From assembly GCA_964526295.1 (NCBI GenBank), contig CAZGKW010000005.1, positions 62,001 to 126,000 on the forward strand: 64,000 nucleotides of DNA, read 5' to 3'. The translations under genes and the position numbers were made by a program. Source of the stretch: CAZGKW01 sp964526295. Lineage in GTDB: Bacteria; Planctomycetota; Phycisphaerae; FEN-1346. The notes beneath the pieces were generated by a model. The model made no database searches. It was not told the origin of the DNA and saw nothing but the letters and a program-made list of their open reading frames with translations. The first letter of the stretch is position 1, and each line of letters opens with the position of its first letter. Below are positions 1 to 8,276 of this stretch, piece by piece.

Positions 1-850
1 CGCCGTCGAGCTTCTGACCACGGCCGGTCCGGAAGCCGCCCGCACGATCGCCGAACAGCTCGACCGCCAGAACCGCGAGAGGCAGGCCATCGAGCGGAAG
101 ATCTTCGAGGACGTCGAGCGACGCGTCGCCGACGAGGTCGACCTCGACCGCGAGGCGGCGATTGTTCTGGCCTCCGAGGCTTGGCATCGCGGCGTCATCG
201 GCATCGTCGCGTCCAAGCTGGTCGAGAAGTACTGGCGGCCGACGATCCTCATCGCGACGGGCGACGGCGAGGGGCGCGGGTCCGGCCGGAGCATCCCCGG
301 GCTGCACCTCTTCGAGGCCTTGTCGGGCTGCTCGACCCACCTGACGCGGTTCGGCGGCCATGCCATGGCGGCCGGGATTCGCCTGGCCGAGGCGGACGTG
401 GACGCGTTCCGGGAAGCGTTCCTGGCGTGCGCGGCGGAACGTCTGACGGCCGACGACCTGGTGCCCCGCGTCACGGTCGACGCTGAGGCGACGCCGGCCG
501 ACCTGTCGCTCGAGGCGGCGGAGATGCTGGAACGGATGGGGCCGTTCGGAGCGGGCAACCGCCGGCCGGTCTTCGCCGCGAGGCAGGTGCGGCTCGTGGG
601 CCCGGCCAGAAGGATGGGCCAGCGGGGCGACCACCTCCAAGTGCACGTGACCGAGGGGGGACGGTCGCTGCGGGCGGTCGGCTGGGGCATGGGCGAGATG
701 GCCGAGGCCCTGTCGCGGGCGGGCGCCTGCGGCATCGCGTTTACGTGCGGCATCTCGGAGTTCCGCGGGCCGCGCGAGATCGAGTTGAACCTGAAGGACG
801 TGTGGGTGAGGGCGTACGGAGACGAGTCGGCGGCGAAGGAGTTTGCGTAG
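1..850 (+). CDS. recJ: RecJ single-strand DNA exonuclease, C-terminal part
   Basis: The 3' part of recJ; the reading frame is already open at base 2 and the gene begins outside the window. RecJ degrades single-stranded DNA 5' to 3' in recombination and mismatch/excision repair. What remains is the DHHA1 half: the WHRGVIGIVASK stretch, a GRGSGRS-type segment, GGHAMAAG (the conserved DHHA1 signature), then the RecJ oligonucleotide-binding domain ending with PREIELNLKD. The N-terminal DHH catalytic motifs are not visible because the gene is cut by the window edge. It is the first of a group of DNA repair genes on this strand, followed 294 bp later by dinB, which has its own promoter. Confidence 0.93.
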   Translation, partial: AVELLTTAGPEAARTIAEQLDRQNRERQAIERKIFEDVERRVADEVDLDREAAIVLASEAWHRGVIGIVASKLVEKYWRPTILIATGDGEGRGSGRSIPGLHLFEALSGCSTHLTRFGGHAMAAGIRLAEADVDAFREAFLACAAERLTADDLVPRVTVDAEATPADLSLEAAEMLERMGPFGAGNRRPVFAARQVRLVGPARRMGQRGDHLQVHVTEGGRSLRAVGWGMGEMAEALSRAGACGIAFTCGISEFRGPREIELNLKDVWVRAYGDESAAKEFA

Positions 851-1053
851 CCGCGGCGCCGGCGTGGTCGTGAGAAATGTGCGCGGCGGCTACGGAGACC
901 GGCCGCGCAGAGTTTTTCGGGCTTCACAGGTGTCCGTTGGGCTCGGGGCGAGTGCTCCGGGCCCTTTTTGTGGCCTCCGGCAGGCGGGCGCCCCACATAG
1001 GGGACCGACGGAAGAAACCTGGATTTTTTCGCCCGAGAAGCCGATTTTTCCTC

Positions 1054-1082
1054 TGGACGTTCGGTATCTGTTAGGGTATGAT
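1054..1082 (+). promoter_or_regulatory. candidate promoter of dinB
   Basis: A TGGACG box (1054-1059, 4 of 6 to the sigma-70 -35) and TATGAT (1077-1082, 5 of 6 to the -10) are separated by 17 bp. Transcription would start near 1089, giving a leader of about 55 nt with a GAGGAA ribosome site at 1131-1136. The rest of the 851-1144 gap holds no gene I can see, and no LexA-type palindrome was recognised. Confidence 0.5.
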
Positions 1083-1144
1083 GCGGGGGTGACGGAGTCG
1101 CCTTCCGGCGTCGCCGAAGGGCTCGCTCGAGAGGAAGCCGTATC

Positions 1145-2413
1145 ATGCGGCCGGCCGAAAACCATCGGGCCATCCTGCTGGTCGACATCGACGCCTTCTT
1201 CGCGCAGGCCGAGCAGGTCCTCGATCCGGCCCTTCGCGGCAAGCCGGTCATCGTAGGGGGCCTGGCCACCGACCGGAGCGTCGTGGCCTCGGCCAGCTAC
1301 GAAGCCCGGGCCCACGGCGTCAAGACCGCCATGCCGATCCGCCAGGCCCGAGACCTCTGTCCCCACGCCGTGTTTCTCCGGGGCAGCTTCTACGCGTACC
1401 AGGACTTTTCGCAGCGGCTGATGAACGTCTGCCGCCGGTACACGCCGCTGGTGGAACCCGTCTCGCTGGACGAGGCGTATCTGGACGTGGTGTCCTGCCG
1501 GCGGTTTTTCGAGACGGCCGGCATCACCGACGGACGGCCCGGGTGGCCGCTCCAGGCGGCCGAGCATCTGAAACGGGCCATCCGCGACGAGACCGAGCTG
1601 GTGGTCTCGATCGGCGTGGGGTCAAACCGGCTGGTGGCCAAAATCGCCAGCGATTACGCCAAGCCGAACGGCATCGCGTACGTCCGGCCGGGCTGCGAGG
1701 GACGGTTCCTCGCCCCCCTGCCCTTGCGGGAGTTGCCGGGCGTCGGCCGCCGGACGGCCCGACAGCTCGAACAGTACAACCTCCGCCGAATCGGCGACCT
1801 GCAAGGGATTCCCGAGTCGATGCTCGTCGAGCAGTTCGGCCCGCACGGCGAGACGCTGGCCGCCCGGGCCCGCGGCCGCGATCCGACACCCGTCCACGCC
1901 GGCGCCGGCGACGCCAAGAGCATCAGCCGCGAGACCACCTTCGAGCAGGACTGGATCGACCGCGACGCCCTGAAAGCCATGCTGTATTACCTCCTGGAAC
2001 GGTGCTGCCGCCAGTTGCGTCATACCCGCCACCTCGCCCGGACGGTGACGGCGAAACTGCGGTACGCCGATTTCCGGACGGTCGGCCGGAGCCGGAGCAT
2101 CGCGACGCGCTCGGACCACGACGACGCCTTCTGGCCCGTGGTGAAGGACCTTTTCGAGAAGGCCCACACGCGGCGGGTGGGCGTCCGGCTGGTGGGCGTG
2201 GCCCTGTCGAACCTGGCGCCCGACGGGCGGCAGATGGACCTGTTGACGGAGGGGCCATACCGGCACCGGTCGGGCTATTACCGGTCGGTCGACCGGATTC
2301 GCGACCGGTTCGGTTTCTCGTCGGTCGTCACGGGCCGGGCGATCGAGCTGCTGCCGACCCACGACCGGGACGAGCACGGCTTTCGCCTCCGGACGTCGTG
2401 CCTGTCGCGATAG
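1145..2413 (+). CDS. dinB: Y-family DNA polymerase IV (DinB)
   Basis: A translesion polymerase that copies past damaged bases. The palm starts with LLVDIDAFF (catalytic Asp14, with Phe18/Phe19 at the steric-gate position), followed by the GGLATDRSVVASASYEAR fingers region, and SLDEAYLD supplies the catalytic pair Asp109/Glu110. The helix-hairpin-helix motif LPGVGRRTARQL and a little-finger domain follow. At 422 residues it is longer than the usual 350 or so, mostly because of the C-terminus. All catalytic acids are present, so it is an active polymerase and not the catalytically dead ImuB, although it lies just upstream of a DnaE2-type gene. The ATG has GAGGAA 8 nt upstream. Confidence 0.95.
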   Translation: MRPAENHRAILLVDIDAFFAQAEQVLDPALRGKPVIVGGLATDRSVVASASYEARAHGVKTAMPIRQARDLCPHAVFLRGSFYAYQDFSQRLMNVCRRYTPLVEPVSLDEAYLDVVSCRRFFETAGITDGRPGWPLQAAEHLKRAIRDETELVVSIGVGSNRLVAKIASDYAKPNGIAYVRPGCEGRFLAPLPLRELPGVGRRTARQLEQYNLRRIGDLQGIPESMLVEQFGPHGETLAARARGRDPTPVHAGAGDAKSISRETTFEQDWIDRDALKAMLYYLLERCCRQLRHTRHLARTVTAKLRYADFRTVGRSRSIATRSDHDDAFWPVVKDLFEKAHTRRVGVRLVGVALSNLAPDGRQMDLLTEGPYRHRSGYYRSVDRIRDRFGFSSVVTGRAIELLPTHDRDEHGFRLRTSCLSR

Positions 2414-2468
2414 GATGGCCTTGAACCGGCCTTCGTGCTAGAATGAGCATGAATCGAAGGAGCCCGAT

Positions 2469-2855
2469 ATGGGACGAATCGTGACGCTCGTGACAATCCG
2501 AAACCCCGCCGATCCTCAACACACCATCGAGTGCGACACGTTGGTCGATACGGGCGCGTCTCACCTTGTGCTTCCGAAGGCCTGGCGTCAGCGGCTGGGC
2601 GATCTGGAGGAGATCGGCACGGTCGATATGGAAACCGCGACCCAGACGACGGTCCAGGCGACCGTTTGCGGGCCCGTCCGCATCCAGATTGAAGGCTTCC
2701 GCCCGATCTTCAGCGAGGTGCTCTTCGTCGACATGCAGCCCGAGGACGGCCAATACGAACCCCTCCTCGGCTACATCGTCCTGGAACAGTCCCAGGCGGC
2801 CGTGGACATGCTGGGTCGGCGCCTCGTTCACGTCAAACGGCTGGACTTGAAGTAG
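2469..2855 (+). CDS. small retropepsin-like (clan AA) aspartic protease
   Basis: A 128-residue protein with the DTGAS active-site motif (Asp27-Thr28-Gly29-Ala30) after a short beta-rich N-terminus, the arrangement of single-domain bacterial relatives of retropepsin that dimerise to make one active site. The later segment PLLGYIVLEQ matches the hydrophobic-hydrophobic-glycine element of the fold. No signal peptide, so probably cytoplasmic. AAGGAG lies at 2457-2462, 6 nt before the ATG. A possible promoter (TGGCCT at 2416, TAGAAT at 2439, 17 bp apart) sits just after dinB. The substrate is unknown; its place between two damage-tolerance polymerases is suggestive but proves nothing. Confidence 0.8.
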   Translation: MGRIVTLVTIRNPADPQHTIECDTLVDTGASHLVLPKAWRQRLGDLEEIGTVDMETATQTTVQATVCGPVRIQIEGFRPIFSEVLFVDMQPEDGQYEPLLGYIVLEQSQAAVDMLGRRLVHVKRLDLK

Positions 2856-2958
2856 CCCGCCGGGCCGCGGTCGCTCAAATCGGAAATCTTGCCCGCCGCG
2901 GTGGGCACCAACCCAAACCGAAAAGGACCTGTGCCGGCACGGGGATCGGACATGAGAG

Positions 2959-5900
2959 ATGTCAACGGGACGTACCAAGTCGTCCGGCTTCGTGCATCTG
3001 CACGTGCGGAGCGAACACTCGCACCTCTATGGCGCGAGCCGCCTGGATGAACTCATCCAAGCCGCCCGAAGTCTGGGTTACCACGACCTCGCTCTGACGG
3101 ACCGCGACGGCCTTTACGGGTCCGTCGCGTTCTATCAGAAGGCCCGGGAAGCGGGTCTGAAGCCGATCCTGGGCGTCGAGCTGTCGCAGCCAGCCCCGCC
3201 GACGAACGGCGAACGCCGCGCACGCGCGGCGGCTAACACGCCGCCTCAAATCCACGACCTAACCCCGGCAGGCGCGCGGGCCGTCTGTCTGGCCCGCGAC
3301 CTCGCCGGCTACCGAACGCTGTGTCGCCTCGTGACCGCGCGGCACCTGAATCCCGAGTTCGACCTGGCCGAGGCGGTGGCGACCGACCACGAGGGTATCT
3401 ACGTCCTCGTCCCGGACGCCTCCCTGCTGGTGCGGCTGGCCGGTCGGCTGCCGGCGGACCGGTGCTTCGCCCTCCTGGAAGCGTTCGGCGACCGTTCGAC
3501 CCACCTTCACAACGCGGGCCTGGCGCGGGCGGCCGAGAAACGGAAGCTTCCCCTGGCCGCGGGCGGCGCGGTGGCTTTCCACACGCCCGGCCGATGGCTG
3601 GTCCACCGGACGCTCCGGGCCATCGGCACGCTTGCGACGGTCTCGGACGTCCCGCGGCGGGAGCTCGCCCATCCGAAGGCGTGTCTCAAGGGTCCCGAGG
3701 AGATGGCGTCGCTGTTCGGCCGCCGGCCGGAGGCAGCCCTCAACACGGTCCGCATCGCGGCCGACTGTAACCTGGAGCTGCCCCTGGGCCGGCCGATCTT
3801 CCCCAGGGCGGACCTGCCGAAGGGCGAGACGGCGTACTCGCACCTGGCGAAGCTGGCCTTCGCGGGCCTCAGGCGGCGCCTGTCGCCGCTCCGCCCCGAG
3901 GCCATCCGGCGGCTCGAGAAGGAGCTGGCCGTCATCGACCGGCTCGGCTTCGCCGACTACTTCCTCATCATGCACGAGATCGTCTCGTGGGCTCGGGAGC
4001 GAGGGATTCCGTGCGTCGGCCGCGGCTCGGCCGCCGGCAGCCTCGTCGCCTATTGCCTCGGCATCTCGGGCGTCGATCCGCTGGCCTACGGCCTCCTGTT
4101 CGAACGGTTCCTGAACCTGGAGCGGGCCGACTGCCCCGATATCGACCTGGACTTCTGCTGGCGGGCCCGCGACGACGTCATCGAGCACGTCTACGAGACC
4201 TACGGCAACGACCGGGTGGCGATGATCTCGACCCATCAGACGTTCAAGGCCAAGAGCGCGTTCCGTGAGACGGCCAAGGCCCACGGCCTGTCGCCGCAGG
4301 AGGTGGACCACCTGTCTCGGAGGCTGCCCTACTTCTCGGCCGCCGGCATCCGCGACGCCATCCTGTCGTTCCCCGAGTGCCGCGACTTTCCCGTCGGCCG
4401 GGACGACGTCGCCCGGATCGTGGAGATCGCGGCCCTCCTGGACGGGTTCCCCCGGCACCTGAGCGTCCACGTGGGCGGCCTGGTGATCGCCGACCGGCGG
4501 CTCACGGACTACGCGCCGCTCCAGGTGGCCGCGAAAGGCGTCGTCATCACCCAGTACGAGGCCGATGCGGTCGAGGCCCTCGGCCTCGTGAAGATGGACC
4601 TCCTGGCCCAGCGGTCGCTCTCGATCATCCAGACGGCCGTCCGCGAGATCCAGAAGAACCACGGCGTGCGGATCGACCCGATGGCGATCGAGGACGGCGA
4701 CCCGGCGACCGCCGAGACCCTCCGCCGGGGCGACACGTTCGGGTGCTTTCAGATCGAGTCGCCCGGCATGCGGAACCTGCTGAAGATGATGGAGGCCCGT
4801 CGGCGGATGGACGTCATCCTGGGCCTGTCGCTGATCCGCCCGGGGCCCGCCTCCAGCGGGATGAAGGAGCACTTCGTCCGCCGCCGGCGCGGCCTGGAAC
4901 CGCCCGAGTATCTCCATCCCGCGCTGGAGAAGGTCCTCGGGAACACCTACGGCGTCATGCTGTACCAGGAGGACGTGATCCGGGTGGCTCATGCGGCGGC
5001 GGGGTTCACGCTGGCCCAGGGCGACCGGCTCCGCAAGGAGATCGGAAAGGCGCCCCCGCCGTCGAAGCTGGCCGAATGGCAGACCCGGTTCATCCGCGGC
5101 GCCATCGTCCGCGGGGCCCGCCGCACCGATGCCGAGACCCTCTGGGAACGGATCAACCAGTTCGCCGCCTACTCCTACTGCAAGGCCCACGCCTGCACCT
5201 ACGGCGAGATCGCCTACCGGGCGACGTACCTGAGGACCCACTGGCCGGCGGAGTTCCTGGCGGCGGTCCTGGCGAACCAGTCGGGCTACTACGAGCGGCG
5301 GACGTACGTCGAGGACGCCCGGCGGCACGGCGTGCCGATCCTCGGGCCGGACGTCAACGCGTCCGATATCGAGCCGACCACCGAGTGGTGTACCCTGGAG
5401 CCCGGAGTGATCGAGTCTTCGTCTATCGAGCCCGGAGCGGAAGCTCCGGGACACGCGCGATGTACGCCGTCCGCCCCCTCAGCCACCGAGGCTCGCCAAG
5501 TCGGCCTCCGCCTCGGCCTGATGGACGTGCGGGGCCTGTCGGAGCGGGCGATGGCCCGAATCGTCGAGAATCGCGAGGACCGCGGCCCGTACGCAAGCGT
5601 GGCGGACGTCCTGGCCCGGGTGCCCCTGTCGCGGGAGGAGGCCCAGAACCTGGCCCTGGCCGGAGGGCTCGATTCGATCGCGGCAAATCGGCCGCAGGCC
5701 CTGTGGCAGGTCAACGCCCGGCCGGCGCACCGGTCGAGGACCGAGGACGCCCCCTTGTTCGACGGGCCGCCGCCGGAGGCCGCCGCCACGGTCTCCGCCC
5801 CGGACCTCCAGGATTACTCGCTCCTCCAGAAGATCGAGATCGAGGCCGAGATGCTCGGCGGGATGACGCCCTCGGCCAGTCCGATGGCCGTCTACCTGCC

Positions 5901-6231
5901 GCTTCTGTCCGGCCGTAACGGCGCCGTCCGCACGGTCGATCTGCTGGACCATGCCGACGAGGAGGTGGCCGTCCTGGGACTGCTTTTCGCCGAGCGGCGG
6001 ACCCGAACGCGGACGGGCGAGTTCATGAAGTTCATCAGCCTGGAGGACCCCTGGGGGGTGGTCGAGGCGGTCCTGCTGCCCGAGGCATACCAGCGGCTCG
6101 GCGCCCGCCTCCGGACCCGCGGCCCGTACCGCGTGACCGGTACGGTCGAGGCCCACTACGGGGCGGTCTCGCTGATGGTGAAGGACCTGCGGCTGGTGTC
6201 GTTCGAGCGCCAGGCCGCCCCGGTGTCTTAG
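2959..6231 (+). CDS. dnaE2: DNA polymerase III alpha-like, error-prone type (DnaE2/ImuC)
   Basis: A C-family replicative-type polymerase of 1090 residues, the length of DnaE2 rather than DnaE1. The order is PHP domain (10-100), palm with PDIDLDF (Asp394, Asp396) and the third catalytic Asp547 in LVKMDLL, fingers, helix-hairpin-helix region and a C-terminal OB fold. The PHP motif DGLYG is typical of DnaE2. Two PHP metal ligands are replaced: His to Arg17 in HVRS and His to Arg49 in LTDRDG, so the PHP site is probably inactive. Two palindrome-bearing in-frame insertions (about residues 77-93 and 814-847) interrupt conserved stretches. With dinB and the small protease it forms a translesion-type cluster, but no imuA, imuB or lexA is present. 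The ATG start is preceded only by weak ribosome-binding signals. Confidence 0.88.
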   Translation: MSTGRTKSSGFVHLHVRSEHSHLYGASRLDELIQAARSLGYHDLALTDRDGLYGSVAFYQKAREAGLKPILGVELSQPAPPTNGERRARAAANTPPQIHDLTPAGARAVCLARDLAGYRTLCRLVTARHLNPEFDLAEAVATDHEGIYVLVPDASLLVRLAGRLPADRCFALLEAFGDRSTHLHNAGLARAAEKRKLPLAAGGAVAFHTPGRWLVHRTLRAIGTLATVSDVPRRELAHPKACLKGPEEMASLFGRRPEAALNTVRIAADCNLELPLGRPIFPRADLPKGETAYSHLAKLAFAGLRRRLSPLRPEAIRRLEKELAVIDRLGFADYFLIMHEIVSWARERGIPCVGRGSAAGSLVAYCLGISGVDPLAYGLLFERFLNLERADCPDIDLDFCWRARDDVIEHVYETYGNDRVAMISTHQTFKAKSAFRETAKAHGLSPQEVDHLSRRLPYFSAAGIRDAILSFPECRDFPVGRDDVARIVEIAALLDGFPRHLSVHVGGLVIADRRLTDYAPLQVAAKGVVITQYEADAVEALGLVKMDLLAQRSLSIIQTAVREIQKNHGVRIDPMAIEDGDPATAETLRRGDTFGCFQIESPGMRNLLKMMEARRRMDVILGLSLIRPGPASSGMKEHFVRRRRGLEPPEYLHPALEKVLGNTYGVMLYQEDVIRVAHAAAGFTLAQGDRLRKEIGKAPPPSKLAEWQTRFIRGAIVRGARRTDAETLWERINQFAAYSYCKAHACTYGEIAYRATYLRTHWPAEFLAAVLANQSGYYERRTYVEDARRHGVPILGPDVNASDIEPTTEWCTLEPGVIESSSIEPGAEAPGHARCTPSAPSATEARQVGLRLGLMDVRGLSERAMARIVENREDRGPYASVADVLARVPLSREEAQNLALAGGLDSIAANRPQALWQVNARPAHRSRTEDAPLFDGPPPEAAATVSAPDLQDYSLLQKIEIEAEMLGGMTPSASPMAVYLPLLSGRNGAVRTVDLLDHADEEVAVLGLLFAERRTRTRTGEFMKFISLEDPWGVVEAVLLPEAYQRLGARLRTRGPYRVTGTVEAHYGAVSLMVKDLRLVSFERQAAPVS
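3214..3231. repeat. perfect 8-bp palindrome inside dnaE2
   Basis: CGCCGCGC, two bases, then GCGCGGCG, within a low-complexity stretch that lengthens the dnaE2 PHP domain in frame compared with the usual polymerase sequence. Confidence 0.5.
5398..5450. repeat. palindromic element inserted in frame in dnaE2
   Basis: Two copies of GAGCCCGGAG (5398-5407 and 5428-5437). The second opens a perfect hairpin, CCCGGAGC, GGAA loop, GCTCCGGG (5431-5450). The surrounding stretch of about 34 codons has no counterpart in ordinary DnaE proteins and separates CTLE from the conserved VGLRLGL segment. Confidence 0.6.
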
Positions 6232-6251
6232 CGGCTTCACCTGCAGATTCT

Positions 6252-6320
6252 GCGCGGTCGGTCTCTGCACCGACCGCGCCGGGACCATCGAAGACGCGGC
6301 GGGTACAGAGACCCGCCGCG
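6252..6320. terminator. tandem hairpins with complementary loops between convergent genes
   Basis: Hairpin 1 is a perfect 11-bp stem (6252-6262 with 6269-6279, loop CTCTGC). Hairpin 2 is a perfect 10-bp stem (6295-6304 with 6311-6320, loop ACAGAG). The two loops can pair over 5 bases (CTCTG with CAGAG). They lie between the ends of dnaE2 (+) and the DUF72 gene (-). There is no T-run, so this may be a bidirectional transcript-end structure or a REP-like element rather than a classical intrinsic terminator. Confidence 0.6.
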
Positions 6321-6348
6321 CCGAATCCCAAGAGAATACACCCAGGCG

Positions 6349-7248
6349 TCAGAACAGGGCGCCCTGCTCCCCCGGGGGCGGCCCCTCCGACGCCACCGAC
6401 TCCAGGAACGGGTACGTCTCCACGAGCGGCGGCGGGACGGGCACCGGCCGGCCCTGGAGCTTGGAGATGATCTGGAGGGCGTTGGCCGGGGCCTGGCCGC
6501 GGTAATGGTTGTTCGTGAACACATAGGTCTTCTCGCTGGCGCGGGCGATCTCGCGAATCCGCGCCACCCACTCGTCCAGCTCCCGGTCCTCGTACAAGTA
6601 GTCGTACTTCGCATCTCGCCCGGCCGTCGGATCGAACCACGCCTCCCGGTTTCGCCCGTGCAGCCGGACGTAGCCCACGGGGGACGTGACGAGCGACATC
6701 GGCGGCACCCCGCCTCGGCTCGACGGCTGGTCGATGTTCGCGAAGCCGAAGCCGCCCTCGCGGATGAACCGCAGGGCCTCCTCGTCGGTCCACGAAACGT
6801 GCCGCACCTCGACCACCAGCGGCAGATCGCCGAAGTCGCGACGCACGGCGTCGAGCCATCGGTACGCGTCGTCTCCGGCCCGGAACGACCAGGGGAACTG
6901 GACCAGGACGGCCCCGAGCCGGCCGGCCTCCCGGACGGGCCCTACCCCGCGGCGGTATTCGTCCGCCTCCTCCGTGCTCCAGCCCCCCTCCCGCTGGTGG
7001 GTGAACCGCTGGTGGAGCTTGAACGCAAACTCGAACTCGGGGGGCGTCCGGCGGAGCCAGGATGAGGTGTAGCGGGCCACGGGCGGCCGGTAGAACGAGG
7101 CATTCACCTCCACGCAGCCGAAATACCGGGCCAGGTAGGCCAGCTCGTCGAAACCGCGCTTCTTCGGCGCGGGGTAGAACACGCCCGCCCAGTCCTCGTA
7201 GGACCAGCCGCTCGTCCCGACGCGTATGGCCTCTGGGGCATCTGTCAC
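6349..7248 (-). CDS. DUF72 (YecE-like) TIM-barrel protein
   Basis: A DUF72 family protein; the biochemical function of the family is not settled. Family marks are RVGTSGWSYEDW near the N-terminus, VEVNASFYR, and a QFPWSF segment, with a SSRGG loop in the middle and an NNHYRGQAPANA stretch towards the end. The reading frame is open to a GTG at 7308, but a TTGACA promoter box at 7322-7327 would put the transcription start downstream of that codon. I therefore use the GTG at 7248, which has CGGAG 7 nt upstream and begins just before the conserved region (299 residues). It is transcribed alone, convergent with dnaE2. Confidence 0.85.
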   Translation of the reverse strand: MTDAPEAIRVGTSGWSYEDWAGVFYPAPKKRGFDELAYLARYFGCVEVNASFYRPPVARYTSSWLRRTPPEFEFAFKLHQRFTHQREGGWSTEEADEYRRGVGPVREAGRLGAVLVQFPWSFRAGDDAYRWLDAVRRDFGDLPLVVEVRHVSWTDEEALRFIREGGFGFANIDQPSSRGGVPPMSLVTSPVGYVRLHGRNREAWFDPTAGRDAKYDYLYEDRELDEWVARIREIARASEKTYVFTNNHYRGQAPANALQIISKLQGRPVPVPPPLVETYPFLESVASEGPPPGEQGALF

Positions 7249-7298
7249 AAGCCGACTCCGGGCCAGATCGGGTTCGTGTGACGGCGTGTCGCCAGGCC

Positions 7299-7327
7299 AG
7301 GATGGCACGAGCCCGCGGGGTTGTCAA
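7299..7327 (-). promoter_or_regulatory. candidate promoter of the DUF72 gene
   Basis: On the minus strand a perfect TTGACA (7327 to 7322) is followed after 17 bp by CATCCT (7304 to 7299, 3 of 6). The -35 is strong and the -10 weak. It argues against the upstream GTG start at 7308. Confidence 0.45.
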
Positions 7328-7364
7328 TACGAGGGGGGAAAGGGCGAGGCGTTTCGACGGCCAC

Positions 7365-8198
7365 TCAGCGGGGCGGGTCGGGGAGGCGAAGCCGCTGGCC
7401 GACGTATAGCGTGGCATTCGGCGAGGCCAGGCGGTCGCGGTTCACCTCGTAGATATTCAGGTACATCGAGCTGTCGCCGTAGATGCGGCTGGCGATGCGG
7501 ATCAGCGTATCGTTGGGACGGACGACGTAGACCTTCGGCTCGGCGGGGGCCTCGGGCTTCGGGGTCGCCGGCCTGTTCCGGTCGGGCAGACTGATTCGTT
7601 CACCGATCCGGAGGGCCTGGGGATCCACGCCGGGGTTCGCCGCCAGAATGTGCTCCACGTAGCCCGGGTCGCCGTAGTACTGGATGGCGATGTCGTAGAC
7701 CGTATCTCCGTCGGTCACCTCGTGGGCCCGGCCGAGCGGCTGCTGCTCTTCCCTCTCGGGCACCAGCCGCCGGGTCACGACGCGTCCGCGGAGGCCTGCC
7801 GGTCTCAGAACGGGCCCCGGCGGGTCGGCGCCGAGCACCTCGCCGCGCGGCCTCAGGACCGCAACGCCTTCGTCGACGGCCGTCGACTCGAGGTCGTGCA
7901 GGTCCTGGCGCGGCCGAGGCCGAGGGGGCCCCTCTGGTTCGGCTTGTGGCTGCACCCCTTCTGCGGCCGGTTCGTCGGGGCCTGGATTGCCGCCGCGGGC
8001 GAAGCGGGTGAACTGCTCCCGCCACCTCTCCAGGCCGGCGAGGGGGTCGTCGAACTTGGTTCGGCCCGTCTCGTTCCGCGCACTGGTGGGGCCGAACGGA
8101 TCGCCGGCGGGTCCGTCGCGCCGGCCGGCGTACCACAGGACCGCCAGACAGAGGACCACCAGCGACAGGATGAGCAGGGCTTTCGTGACCAGACGCAT
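7365..8198 (-). CDS. membrane-anchored protein with two LysM domains
   Basis: A 277-residue protein with an N-terminal membrane helix (about 5-24), a proline/charged linker, and two peptidoglycan-binding LysM modules. The first contains TDGDTVYDIAIQYYGD and the second RPNDTLIRIASRIYGD, each ending in a LPD-type strand. No catalytic domain is seen, so it is probably a cell-wall-binding anchor or scaffold exposed outside the inner membrane. It is the last gene of the queH-secDF run on this strand, 78 bp after secDF, and may be cotranscribed with it. Confidence 0.85.
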   Translation of the reverse strand: MRLVTKALLILSLVVLCLAVLWYAGRRDGPAGDPFGPTSARNETGRTKFDDPLAGLERWREQFTRFARGGNPGPDEPAAEGVQPQAEPEGPPRPRPRQDLHDLESTAVDEGVAVLRPRGEVLGADPPGPVLRPAGLRGRVVTRRLVPEREEQQPLGRAHEVTDGDTVYDIAIQYYGDPGYVEHILAANPGVDPQALRIGERISLPDRNRPATPKPEAPAEPKVYVVRPNDTLIRIASRIYGDSSMYLNIYEVNRDRLASPNATLYVGQRLRLPDPPR

Positions 8199-8276
8199 AG
8201 CACGACCTCGCGGGCGCGAAGGCTCGTGGCAGACACTTCTCCCGAACGGCTTATCGGGCCCTCCGCCGCCCGCGGA

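Noticed and set aside
1145..2413. dinB as ImuB of an imuA-imuB-dnaE2 cassette
   Set aside because: Both catalytic acidic sites (Asp14, Asp109/Glu110) are intact, whereas ImuB lacks them; imuA is absent.
3259..5454. 731-codon minus-strand frame antisense to dnaE2
   Set aside because: Shadow of dnaE2, which has all its motifs on the plus strand; no family recognised in the antisense product.
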